Assembly: GCF_027497995.1 (NCBI RefSeq)
Contig: NZ_JAODBT010000001.1
Span: 434,001 to 498,000, forward strand
DNA: 64,000 bases
Reading direction: 5' to 3'
DNA from: Stenotrophomonas sp. Iso1
Lineage (GTDB): Bacteria; Pseudomonadota; Gammaproteobacteria; Xanthomonadales; Xanthomonadaceae
This document shows, piece by piece, positions 1 through 7,245 of this stretch (positions within the stretch are counted from its first letter, which is position 1; each line of letters begins with the position of its first letter). The notes under the pieces were generated by a model that worked only from the letters and a program-made list of their open reading frames with translations, was not told the origin of the DNA and made no database searches. The position numbers and the translations under genes were made by a program.

Positions 1-1
1 A

Positions 2-199
2 GTGAAGAAGGTCGAGAAGAAGGCCGGCAAGAAAGTCGCCGCCGTCAAGAAGACGGTGAAGACCGCCGAGAAGAAGGTTGCCCGCAAGGCCACGGTTGCC
101 AAGAAGACTGTCGCCAAGAAGGCAGCTTCGGCCAAGAAGACCGTTGCCAAGAAAGCTACCGCCGTAAAGAAGGCCGTCAAAAAGACTGCCCGCAAGTAA
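2..199 (+). CDS. Histone H1-like Lys/Ala-rich protein, C-terminal part
   Basis: The frame is already open at the window edge, so the GTG at position 2 is probably an internal codon and the gene begins upstream. The 65 visible residues are almost only Lys, Ala, Val and Thr, built from repeats of the type KKTVAKKA and ending KKTARK. Such tails are typical of bacterial H1-like proteins, which bind DNA non-specifically through charge. A GC-rich hairpin follows directly and nrdJb lies 79 bp downstream. The function is inferred from composition alone; low-complexity Lys/Ala tails also occur on other proteins, so the full-length identity is open. Confidence 0.7.
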   Translation: MKKVEKKAGKKVAAVKKTVKTAEKKVARKATVAKKTVAKKAASAKKTVAKKATAVKKAVKKTARK

Positions 200-212
200 G
201 CCGCACCGCGCA

Positions 213-234
213 CCCCGTCCCGTCAGGGGCGGGG
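213..234 (+). terminator. GC-rich hairpin after the H1-like gene
   Basis: CCCCGTCCC pairs with GGGGCGGGG across a GTCA loop (one G-T pair). Only two T residues follow, so termination may be partial and read-through into nrdJb is possible. Confidence 0.5.
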
Positions 235-278
235 TTGCTGCCGCAATCCGTACGTAACGCATAACCAGGACTCGCACC

Positions 279-1070
279 ATGGCCGTCAAGATCGACAAAA
301 AAATCAAGGGCTACTCCGTCATCACCCCGGACGACAAAGCCCGTGAAGCAGCTGCAGCGGCCAAGGCCGCGCTGACGGTGGCCCCGGTCGAGTCCCCCGT
401 AGACAACATCGTTCACATGCACGAGCGCATCGAGCGCCCGGAAATGCTGATCGGCAGCACCTACAAGATCAAATCGCCGCTGGTGGAGCACGCGTTCTAC
501 GTGACCATCAACGACATCGTGCTCAACCAGGACACCGAGCACGAGCTGCGCCGCCCGTTCGAGATCTTCATCAACTCCAAGTCGATGGAGCATTTCCAGT
601 GGATTGTGGCGCTGACCCGCATCATGTCCGCCGTGTTCCGCAAGGGCGGCGACGTCACCTTCATCGTCGATGAGATGAAGGCCGTGTTCGACCCCAAGGG
701 CGGCTACTTCAAGGCCGGTGGCGTGTACATGCCGTCGCTGGTTGCCGAGCTGGGCTCCATCGTCGAAGACCACATGAAGTCCATCGGTCTGTTGCACGAC
801 CCGGAAATGAGCGTGCACCAGCGCGCCCTCATCGCCGAAAAGCGCAAGCAGTTCGAAGAGCGCTCAAAAAAAAACAGTGAAGTAATTGCAGTGCCTGCCG
901 TTTCGCAGAGCGAAGCGGAAGCGGAAGCGGAGTTGGTGGTTATCGACACCGCCGACAACGGCAGCTTCCCGGCCAGCGCCAGCATGTGCCACAAGTGCAA
1001 TACCAAGGCGCTGGTGCTCATGGACGGCTGCCAGACTTGCTTGAATTGTGGGTATAGCAAGTGCGGGTGA
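279..1070 (+). CDS. nrdJb: B12-dependent ribonucleotide reductase, NrdJb-type subunit
   Basis: This 263-residue protein matches the small partner of a split class II (adenosylcobalamin-dependent) ribonucleotide reductase, as in Pseudomonas NrdJa/NrdJb. The opening KIDKKIKGYSV and the Cys-rich end (C237, C240, C251, C254, C257, C262, with the stretch LVLMDGC) are typical of the C-terminal part of NrdJ, whose cysteines re-reduce the active site of the catalytic subunit. The catalytic NrdJa is not in the window; upstream there is only the end of an H1-like gene. A run of eight A residues near 868-875 encodes KKN and is a possible slippage site. The ATG is preceded by CCAGGA. Family assignment is from recognised motifs; no search was run. 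Confidence 0.75.
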   Translation: MAVKIDKKIKGYSVITPDDKAREAAAAAKAALTVAPVESPVDNIVHMHERIERPEMLIGSTYKIKSPLVEHAFYVTINDIVLNQDTEHELRRPFEIFINSKSMEHFQWIVALTRIMSAVFRKGGDVTFIVDEMKAVFDPKGGYFKAGGVYMPSLVAELGSIVEDHMKSIGLLHDPEMSVHQRALIAEKRKQFEERSKKNSEVIAVPAVSQSEAEAEAELVVIDTADNGSFPASASMCHKCNTKALVLMDGCQTCLNCGYSKCG

Positions 1071-1124
1071 CTGCTTCTGCCTAGTTAACTGCTATCGAAC
1101 CGATTCTTTCTGACAGGGGTTAAC

Positions 1125-2090
1125 TTGGCTAGTCTTCATGCCGCATCATCGGAAGATGGTTGGATTCATGGTCTTTGTAAAACGATTTTGGAAGCCTCTA
1201 GTGTTTGGTATGTGAAGCACCTTGTCTTTCCACTGGTTATCAGCTTTCCGCCGGCAATTATTTTGTTTTTTGTTTCGCGGGAATCTGCCAAGTCCTCCCT
1301 TCCCAAGGGTGCCCAGGATCTTGCGAACGATCACATGATTCCAATTGTGATTTGCGTGGCTCTGTATCCAGTTGTGATGAAGGCTCTTGGAGAGCTGGTA
1401 CGATATAACGCGCAGCCACGTCGTGCAGTTTCAACCAAGGATCTGGTGGCCCTTTCTTCAGTATTGGAAGAGGCTGCGTCGATAAAGTTGACCAATGCGC
1501 TTCGCGCAATTAAAGAAAACGTTGGGGCGAAGAAGAAAAGTGATGTGGTGTTGTCTCATCTTCTTAAGCCGCAGGAACAGTACGAGAGGCTTGTTGCGGC
1601 GACTTATGATTTCTTTTCAACGATAGATACGCGATCCAGTTATCGGGTCGGTCTCATGCGGATTGATAGTAGTGGTGCTCCTGTGGAATGGCAGGCATAT
1701 TCGCCTCCAGGAAGAGTGCCGAGAATGAGTCCAGAAGCATTGGGTGCGCCAGCTAGTTGTATTTCGCGTTGCGTTTCAGCGAAAACAATAATTGTTGTCG
1801 GCGATGTTATAAAAGAGGCCGAAAAGAAACGAAAAGATAAGCGCAGATTTATTGCGGGTGTTGCAGGTAAGGAGGCAGGCTCTCAGATATGCATGCCTGT
1901 GCTCAATAAAGATAGTGGCGCGGTTGAGATGGTGCTGTGTGTGGCTGCTGGAGGAGCCCATGCCTTGGACGAAGGTGCACATCGTGTTTATGAGCAGCTA
2001 CTAGCGCCCATTATTAGTCGCCTGCAGTATGAGCGGTGTCTTGAGGTCCTTTCCTCGGAGAAGAGTCGTGACACAAAAGTCGCTGCATAA
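1125..2090 (+). CDS. Membrane-anchored GAF-like protein of unknown function
   Basis: I do not recognise this 321-residue protein. It starts at TTG with AGGGGT six bases upstream; no earlier in-frame ATG fits. Two hydrophobic segments (about residues 32-50 and 71-88) are joined by a short loop. A helical stretch of about 60 residues follows (about 95-155, VALSSVLEEAASIKL... KEQ-type). The C-terminal half (about 160-310) has a GAF-like layout: RVGLMRIDSSG, then ICMPVLNKDSGAV, VLCVAAGG and a final helix ending RLQYERCLEVL. Base composition is clearly more AT-rich than the neighbours, which suggests horizontal acquisition. Its 3' end overlaps the next small gene. A sensor or effector role at the membrane is only inference. 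Confidence 0.65.
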   Translation: MASLHAASSEDGWIHGLCKTILEASSVWYVKHLVFPLVISFPPAIILFFVSRESAKSSLPKGAQDLANDHMIPIVICVALYPVVMKALGELVRYNAQPRRAVSTKDLVALSSVLEEAASIKLTNALRAIKENVGAKKKSDVVLSHLLKPQEQYERLVAATYDFFSTIDTRSSYRVGLMRIDSSGAPVEWQAYSPPGRVPRMSPEALGAPASCISRCVSAKTIIVVGDVIKEAEKKRKDKRRFIAGVAGKEAGSQICMPVLNKDSGAVEMVLCVAAGGAHALDEGAHRVYEQLLAPIISRLQYERCLEVLSSEKSRDTKVAA

Positions 2091-2289
2091 AAAAGTTAGG
2101 CTGGTCTCAACATCTGATGACGTCTTGATTTCAGTTGAGGATCGTCTGGACCAAGCGGAGAGGTTGCTTGAGTTGAGGCGTAGGGTCTCAGGAATTGTGG
2201 ATATGCTGAAAGATGAGTCGCACGCACTAAAGCAGACCTCCGTAACTAAGAAGTTTGGATCGGCAAAGCATAAGCCGACGTCGAAGTGA
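2068..2289 (+). CDS. Small coiled-coil protein coupled to the GAF-like gene
   Basis: Starting at GTG 2068 this gene encodes 73 residues. GGAG at 2057-2060 lies seven bases upstream, inside the preceding gene, and the start precedes that gene's stop by 20 bases, so the two are probably translationally coupled. An in-frame ATG at 2029 would add 13 residues but has no good ribosome site. The product is soluble, with a heptad-like middle (DRLDQAERLLELRRRVSGIVDML) and a basic tail. It shares the AT-rich composition of its partner. No family was recognised; it probably works with the membrane protein upstream. Confidence 0.55.
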   Translation: MTQKSLHKKVRLVSTSDDVLISVEDRLDQAERLLELRRRVSGIVDMLKDESHALKQTSVTKKFGSAKHKPTSK

Positions 2290-2326
2290 TCCGCCCTGGA
2301 TTCTGATAAAGAACAGAGGGGCAAAA

Positions 2327-2393
2327 ACAGGGATCAGAGTCAAAAAGCAGGAAAAACAGGGGTCAGAACCGAATTTTCGTTCCAGCCCTCTCC
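2327..2393 (+). repeat. GGGGTCAGA hairpin repeat, copies 1a and 1b
   Basis: Two adjacent copies of the repeat that recurs through the first 9.5 kb: ACAGGGATCAGAGTC at 2327-2341 and ACAGGGGTCAGAACCG... ending in TTCCAGCCC at 2356-2386. The second copy has a weak dyad around GAATTTTC. It ends the AT-rich module and marks the left edge of the 649-bp duplication. Confidence 0.6.
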
Positions 2394-3649
2394 TGTAGCC
2401 AGAAGCCAGAGCGCGATGAGTCGAGACCCCGAATCGCAGCCCGATGACGATGCCTGGTGCCCGATACTTGATCTAGACTTTCGCCTCCCGAATATCGCGG
2501 CGAGCGTCATGAAGAAGTGGGTGGTTGGGTTGTTGCTCCTTTCTGTCTTGATGCTCCCCTCGGTGGGACGCTCGGCGGAGGCGTCGCCGCAGGGGATACA
2601 CGCGGCCGTGTTGGACGATTACCTCGACCAGGTGGAGGACGACAGCGGCGGGCTGGGCAGCGTTTCCATCTTCCGTGGCGGGCGCGAGGTCTATCAGCGG
2701 CGCTTCGGCCAGAAATACCTGCCCGGCGTGCGGGCGGATGCGGACACCCGTTACCAGATCGCCTCGGTCACCAAGATGGTCACGGCCATTCTTGCGTTCA
2801 AGTTGATTGAGCAGGGGCGGCTGGGGCTGGATGACACGCTGGCCGATTTCCATCCGGATATGCCCGCTGCGGCGCAGATCAGCGTCCGGCAGATGCTGGC
2901 GCATTCCAGCGGCCTGGGTAACTTCGCGATCAAGGACGGTACGGTCTGGATCGTGGACGCGCTGGAGCCGCCGGCAATCCTGGCGGAGATCAGGCGGCAG
3001 TAAAACAGGGGTCAGATTCGAATTTTCGTTCCAGCCCTCTCCTGTAGCCAGAAGCCAGAGCGCGATGAGTCGACACCTCGAATCGCAGCCCGATGATCAT
3101 GCCTGGTCCCCGAAACTTGATCTAGACTTTCGCCTCCCGGATATCGCGGCGAGCGCCATGAAGAAGTGGGTGGTTGGGTGGTTGCTCCTTTCTGTCTTGA
3201 TGCTCCCCTCGTTGGGGCGCTCGGCGGAGGCGTCGCCGCAGGGGATACACGCGGCCGTGTTGGACGATTACCTCGACCGGTTGGAGGACGGTAATGGTGG
3301 GCTGGGCAGTGTTTCCATCTTCCGTGGCGGGCGCGAGGTCTATCAGCGGCGTTTCGGCCAGAAGTACCTGCCCGGCGTGCGGGCGGACGCGGACACCCGT
3401 TACCAGATCGCCTCGGTCACCAAGATGGTCACGGCCATTCTTGCGTTCAAGCTGATTGAACAGGGGCGGCTGGGGCTGGATGACACGCTGGCCGATTTCC
3501 ATCCGGATATGCCCGCTGCGGCGCAGATCAGCGTCCGGCAGATGCTGGCGCATTCCAGCGGCCTGGGTAACTTCGCGATCAAGGACGGTACGGTCTGGAT
3601 TGTGGACGCGCTGGAGCCGCCGGCAATCCTGGCGGAGATCAGACGGCAG
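2352..3649 (+). repeat. 649-bp tandem duplication within serine-hydrolase locus
   Basis: Bases 2352-3000 are repeated nearly unchanged as 3001-3649 (for example ATGAAGAAGTGG at 2509 and 3158, offset 649). The unit contains one hairpin repeat plus the 5' part of the serine-hydrolase gene. At the junction copy 1 runs CGGCAG straight into TAAAACAGGGG, creating an immediate stop, while copy 2 continues into the rest of the gene. The offset is not a multiple of three, so the copies lie in different frames. A scatter of substitutions between the copies shows the duplication is not brand new. Confidence 0.9.
2509..3003 (+). pseudogene. Truncated serine hydrolase (beta-lactamase family), copy 1
   Basis: The 164 residues from ATG 2509 carry a signal peptide (MKKWVVGLLLLSVLMLPSVG) and the nucleophile motif SVTK of the serine beta-lactamase / D-Ala-D-Ala carboxypeptidase-like family. 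The reading frame stops at the duplication junction after EIRRQ, before the Tyr-x-Asn and His-Gly-Gly motifs, so the fold is incomplete and catalysis is unlikely. An in-frame ATG at 2416 would add 31 residues before the signal peptide and is less likely. The same N-terminal part recurs in the copy just downstream. Confidence 0.75.
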
Positions 3650-4233
3650 GGCGTGGCCTTCGCCCCCGGTGCGCGCGTGGCCTACTCCAACTCCGCGTAC
3701 TACCTGTTGCGGATGATCCTGGAAGAATCCTACGGGCGGCCGTACCACGAGATCGTCGAGCAGGAGATCGCCCGGCCGTTGCAGCTTGCGCATTTCGCCT
3801 CGGTGAAGGCCAATCACGCCGATACCTTCAGGTCGTATGCGTTCGCCGATGGCGCGTGGGGCGAGATCAGGGAATGGACTTCAACAATGTCGTCGGGGTT
3901 GGCGACATCGCCAGCACCCCCAGCGATCTCAACCGGCTGATCGTCGCCCTGTTCAACGGCGAGCTCGTGCAGAAGGAGACGTTGGCGCTGATGACGCCGG
4001 AGCCAGGCAAGGGCTGGGGAATGGGGCTGGCGGAGTTCGCGTACGGGGAGAACACGTTCCTCGGGCACGGCGGTGATGTCATCGGTGCGCATTCCCGGGT
4101 CATCTACAACCCGCAGGACGGTACCGCCATTGCCTACTCCACGAATGGGGAGCGGATTCCGACCAATGCCTTCCTCGAGACCATTGTCGGGATCGTTTAC
4201 GACGGCACGTTCCAAGCGCCGGCGTTGAAATAA
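3158..4233 (+). pseudogene. Frameshifted serine hydrolase (beta-lactamase family), copy 2
   Basis: This copy has the full length of the gene but in two frames. The first frame (3158-3940) has the signal peptide, the SVTK nucleophile motif and YSN of the second motif (VAYSNSAYYLL). Near 3860-3880 the homology moves to another frame (DFNNVVGVGDIAS... to 4233), which holds the GHGGD motif that replaces KTG in this family. The change equals one missing base. Together the parts make about 358 residues, usual for PF00144 proteins, which are exported and act on peptidoglycan-like or ester substrates. Either this is a real frameshift, leaving neither copy intact, or a sequencing error. Confidence 0.75.
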
Positions 4234-4293
4234 GGCAACACGCGGGCGGCTTGGCGCAGCGCACCGGCGACGTCCCATCATCGAAAGAGGAAA

Positions 4294-4335
4294 GCAGGGG
4301 GCAGAGTCGGATTTCCGCTCCGGCCTTTCTTTTCG
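4294..4335 (+). terminator. Hairpin repeat copy with T-rich tail
   Basis: GCAGGGGGCAGAG ... CTCCGGCCTTTCTTTT: GGGCAGAG faces CTCCGGCC around TCGGATTTCCG, followed by a T-rich tail. It follows the serine hydrolase and probably ends its transcript; same family as the copies at 2356, 3005, 5092 and 9434. Confidence 0.55.
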
Positions 4336-4440
4336 ATTGATTCTTGGGGGGTGGGGAAAGCACGACGTTGGACCGTGTTTCACCCCCTCACTGTTCCTGC
4401 GAACTGGCTTAGGCTTGAAGCTCCATCGAAAGGATTTCAG

Positions 4441-5082
4441 ATGAAGATTCCCGTTGTCATGCTTCTGGCTACGTGGGCCTCAGTGGGGCTGGCAACCGAT
4501 GGCGGGACGCACGAAGAGCTGGCGGCGATCTACCTCGCGGGCAAAGATCATGGCCCCATCGAAAAGCTGGAACGACCGGGAAGCGGGAGCAGCCATTTTC
4601 CCGGCGTGGAGACATTTGATCTGGTTGAAGCGCCCCGGCGCGAAGGTGCGGGTTGCGTGAGGCAGCGCTGGCATGTGTCTGCGCCTGACGGCCGCCGTGC
4701 CGGCCCGCAATCGGTGGACGTGCATGCCTCGTACGAAGTCGCCCTGAGTCAGGGAGCATGTCCCGTTGTCGGCTATGTCGGCATCAATCCGGGGATGTCT
4801 TCCCTCCAGGCCATCGCGGTACTTGAACGACTACGCCAGCCCACCGTTCTATCGACGCGCGTGAGGTTGACCTGCTCTCAGGAATTCGGCGATCAACAGT
4901 GCAATCGCGACCATTCCCTCGCAGAGATACTCGGCGACCTTCGCCCGTGGCTCGTTGGCCGTCAGGGGCAAGTGCTTTATGTCTGGCTGGGAACTCCGGG
5001 GCAACTGGTGACAGAGATTCGTTACAACGCGCAGGCTCCACACTCCCTTCAAGTGAGCAGGCGAATTCCAGCGCCGTTCTGA
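4441..5082 (+). CDS. Secreted protein of unknown function
   Basis: From ATG 4441 (AAAGGA at 4429-4434) the product has 213 residues with a clear signal peptide (MKIPVVMLLATWASVGLA, cut near residue 18), so it is predicted periplasmic or outer. An upstream in-frame start at 4351 would bury the signal peptide and is rejected. The mature part has four Cys residues that could form disulfides (in EGAGCVRQ, SQGACPVV, RLTCSQE and DQQCNRD) and a motif YVGINPGMSSLQA. No family was recognised. The gene stands alone between two copies of the hairpin repeat, like the other small exported genes here. Confidence 0.6.
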   Translation: MKIPVVMLLATWASVGLATDGGTHEELAAIYLAGKDHGPIEKLERPGSGSSHFPGVETFDLVEAPRREGAGCVRQRWHVSAPDGRRAGPQSVDVHASYEVALSQGACPVVGYVGINPGMSSLQAIAVLERLRQPTVLSTRVRLTCSQEFGDQQCNRDHSLAEILGDLRPWLVGRQGQVLYVWLGTPGQLVTEIRYNAQAPHSLQVSRRIPAPF

Positions 5083-5091
5083 TCTCGGATG

Positions 5092-5130
5092 AAGCCAGAG
5101 GTCAGAGTTGGGTTTCCGCTCTGGCCTTTT
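5092..5130 (+). terminator. Hairpin repeat copy, probable terminator
   Basis: GCCAGAG (5094-5100) and the overlapping GTCAGAG can both pair with CTCTGGC (5119-5125), followed by CTTTT. This ends the secreted-protein gene. A degenerate further copy, GGGCCGAGTC...GCTTTGGTC, lies at about 5155-5181 just past the end of the minus-strand lipoprotein gene. Confidence 0.6.
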
Positions 5131-5193
5131 GCGTTGTTGCCGCAGAAAACAATGGGCCGAGTCGCGCTTCCGCTTTGGTCTGGAACGCTGCAG

Positions 5194-5763
5194 CTAGCGC
5201 AGTTCGTCAGGCTTTATCTCTTCTGAGGCGCGCCGGTAGATTCCCAGCGTGGACGAGCGTGAGTTGATGGGAATGATCAGCCCGATCATGCCGGTGCCGC
5301 TATCTACGCGTTTGAGCGCAAGATCGTTGTGTTGAGTACAGGACAGTTCGACATGCCAGGAGCTGCATTCCACACCGGTCTCAGCAAAGCGGCAGGAGGA
5401 TGGATTGTCGATGATCAGGGCGGGGCCTTTGGCCTTGTACGGCAGTTCGGTGGTGGCTTTCTCACCGGCCAAGGCTTGGTGGTCGGCGGTCAAAAACTCT
5501 GCACGCAGCTGCCCATTTTCGGTGCGCAGTTTCAGCATGGCGATGCGCTTGTCGTAGCTGCCGAAAAGGGCGCTCAGTTTTTGGAAGGGAAACGTCTGGC
5601 CGCCGGCTGAGGTGTAGTACGCCTGATTCTGAAACAGCACTCCTTGCTCAAACGCACACTGACGAGGCTGCACCTCCCGGATGCGCTCATCGTGATAACG
5701 CATGCAGCCGCCTAGCAGGAGCAGGGCGGCGAGCGGAGCAAGCAATGGTTTCAGCATTGGCAT
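5194..5763 (-). CDS. Predicted lipoprotein of unknown function
   Basis: The likely start at 5763 gives 189 residues opening MPMLKPLLAPLAALLLLGGC, a lipoprotein signal with the lipid-carrying Cys at residue 20. The rest is soluble, with KATTELPYKAKGPALI and a Cys pair (PSSCRF, GVECSSW) followed by ELSCTQH. No ribosome site is obvious before either possible Met (5763 or 5757). It is the only minus-strand gene in this accessory stretch and converges with the gene at 4441. No family was recognised. Confidence 0.6.
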   Translation of the reverse strand: MPMLKPLLAPLAALLLLGGCMRYHDERIREVQPRQCAFEQGVLFQNQAYYTSAGGQTFPFQKLSALFGSYDKRIAMLKLRTENGQLRAEFLTADHQALAGEKATTELPYKAKGPALIIDNPSSCRFAETGVECSSWHVELSCTQHNDLALKRVDSGTGMIGLIIPINSRSSTLGIYRRASEEIKPDELR

Positions 5764-6097
5764 GATGGAGGACAGAGCGTGCCCGTGGCGCGGACGTTGG
5801 AGCATAGCGAAACGTGAAAGATGGCGCGTGGTGCGAGGGGCTCTGGCGTTTCCCGATCATTGCGTTCTGTCAGGCGTCTGCTTTCGGTCATTGCGTTTGC
5901 AGTTGATCAGTAAGATCAACGAAACAGAGTTGAGGCCAATTTTTACGCTGCCGCTTTCTGTTTGTGGAGGCGTGATGCAGCCACCTTGCCTGCTGCCGAC
6001 AGCTCATTTACCAGACCGGATGGTTACAATTCCGCTCCCCGATGAGCGCCACATCGGCGAGGAATCGGGACTTCGCATTGGTTGGCCAGGACAGGGA

Positions 6098-6769
6098 ATG
6101 AAGCGTCGAATTATTGAGGTGTCGTTGTTGGTGTTCCTGCTGGCGGGCTGTGAGCAGGTAGCCGATACGCGTGTAGATACCGCTGCGGTTCCCGCGCCTG
6201 CAGCTGAGGCGCCGCCGGAGCCTGCGTCAACAACGGCAACCACGGTCCCGGACGATGTGGAGGCCGGTGTGGACCCGTCCGTGTGGGATAACGAGGGCGA
6301 GCCGGAAGGGGAAACGCCCGGTGCTGAAATCACCTGTGAGCAGGAGCCGCTGGCGACGCACTTCTTTACTCTGGTGGGCGGTAACTCGGTGGACAACTGT
6401 GGCCGTACCGATCCCAAGGTGCTCGCCGCGTTCGATGCATTGATGGCCGGCGCATCTCAGGCCGAATCGCCGGATACGGAAGTTCCGCCGCTGCGCGATC
6501 GCCTGCTCAGTGGCCCCAGCGCACCGGGCCAGCCAATGGAAGTGGAGGGGAAGACGTGGTGGTACTACTCTGCGTGCCAGGCTCATCAGTGCAATACGAA
6601 CCAGTTGGTGATGCTCTACGAGCCGACGCAGTCGACGTTGGTGGGTCGCTTGGTGACACAGTGCAAGTTGCAGTGGTTGGGTGAGCCGACGGCCACGCAG
6701 CGCGCTTTGCTGGATACCCGGTCTCCGGTTGATCCGGCACTGTTGAGCGACGATTTGCCCTGCGAGTAA
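6098..6769 (+). CDS. Lipoprotein with Ivy-like lysozyme-inhibitor domain
   Basis: From ATG 6098 (AGGA at 6088) the protein has 223 residues. It has a lipoprotein signal (VSLLVFLLAGC, Cys at 18), a Pro/Ala/Thr-rich linker to about residue 65, then a compact domain. The C-terminal part, WWYYSACQAHQCNTNQLVML with C160 and C165, followed by GRLVTQ and LGEPTATQRALL, resembles the CKPHDC loop and the end of Ivy (inhibitor of vertebrate lysozyme, PF08816). If correct, it sits on a membrane and blocks C-type lysozyme. The resemblance is by eye and remote. A hairpin repeat follows. The neighbour at 9122 resembles a second, unrelated lysozyme-inhibitor family. Confidence 0.5.
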   Translation: MKRRIIEVSLLVFLLAGCEQVADTRVDTAAVPAPAAEAPPEPASTTATTVPDDVEAGVDPSVWDNEGEPEGETPGAEITCEQEPLATHFFTLVGGNSVDNCGRTDPKVLAAFDALMAGASQAESPDTEVPPLRDRLLSGPSAPGQPMEVEGKTWWYYSACQAHQCNTNQLVMLYEPTQSTLVGRLVTQCKLQWLGEPTATQRALLDTRSPVDPALLSDDLPCE

Positions 6770-6772
6770 CGG

Positions 6773-6815
6773 GGGAGAACCGGGATCAGGGGCGGAATTC
6801 CGTCCGGACTCCCTC
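6773..6815 (+). repeat. Hairpin repeat copy, divergent
   Basis: GGGAGAACCGGGATCAGGGGCGG then AATT then CCGTCCGGACTCCC: a dyad with GGCGGAATTCCGTC at its centre and GGGAG/CTCCC outside. It follows the Ivy-like gene directly and may end its transcript, but lacks a T-run. Confidence 0.45.
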
Positions 6816-6914
6816 CTCGGGTGATGTTGAACGCCATAGTGACCGTGCCGTCTGCGTGCGAATGAAGTGGCACCAGAGCAAGCGCAATGCTTGCGCGGGT
6901 TTGAAGTGACCGGG

Positions 6915-6945
6915 AAAGGCTGAGCAAATGCTCGGCCTTTCTGTT
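6915..6945 (+). terminator. Rho-independent terminator
   Basis: AAAGGCTGAGC pairs with GCTCGGCCTTT around AAAT, then CTGTTT. It lies 145 bp after the Ivy-like gene, so it would end either a read-through transcript or an unseen short transcript from 6816 onward. Confidence 0.6.
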
Positions 6946-7032
6946 TCAGCTCTCCCGGAGTAACCCGGAGCCGGAGTTTCGGACGAAACATCCACCGCTT
7001 ATCATTCGCGCTCACACACAAGGAAGTGCAGC

Positions 7033-7245
7033 GTGATTAAACCAAAGGCACTGGGCGGCGTTGGATTCTCATATGGACTCGCATGTCCGGGTGCGGAGGC
7101 TAGTTGCGCTAAAGCGACAATGAGAAAACGTGCGATGCAGTTGGCCGTTGCGACTACGGCAATCACAACGTTTCTTCTCCTGCGAGCGACCTCTGCCAGC
7201 TTGGTCGATGGGGGCTTGTCCTTGCTGAGGAGCAACACGCCATGA
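7033..7245 (+). CDS. Possible small membrane protein before the metallopeptidase
   Basis: A GTG at 7033 with AAGGAAG at 7020-7026 opens a 70-residue frame whose TGA overlaps the ATG of the next gene (ATGA), a usual sign of coupling. The product has one hydrophobic stretch (MQLAVATTAITTFLLL, about 36-51) in the middle and no known motif. A later ATG at 7120 would leave little more than this segment. It could be a genuine small protein or only a leader that sets translation of the peptidase gene. Confidence 0.35.
   Translation: MIKPKALGGVGFSYGLACPGAEASCAKATMRKRAMQLAVATTAITTFLLLRATSASLVDGGLSLLRSNTP

Noticed and set aside
2416..2508. Longer N-terminus of the serine hydrolase (start at 2416 or 3065)
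   Set aside because: It would put 31 charged residues before a perfect signal peptide; the inner ATG is better.
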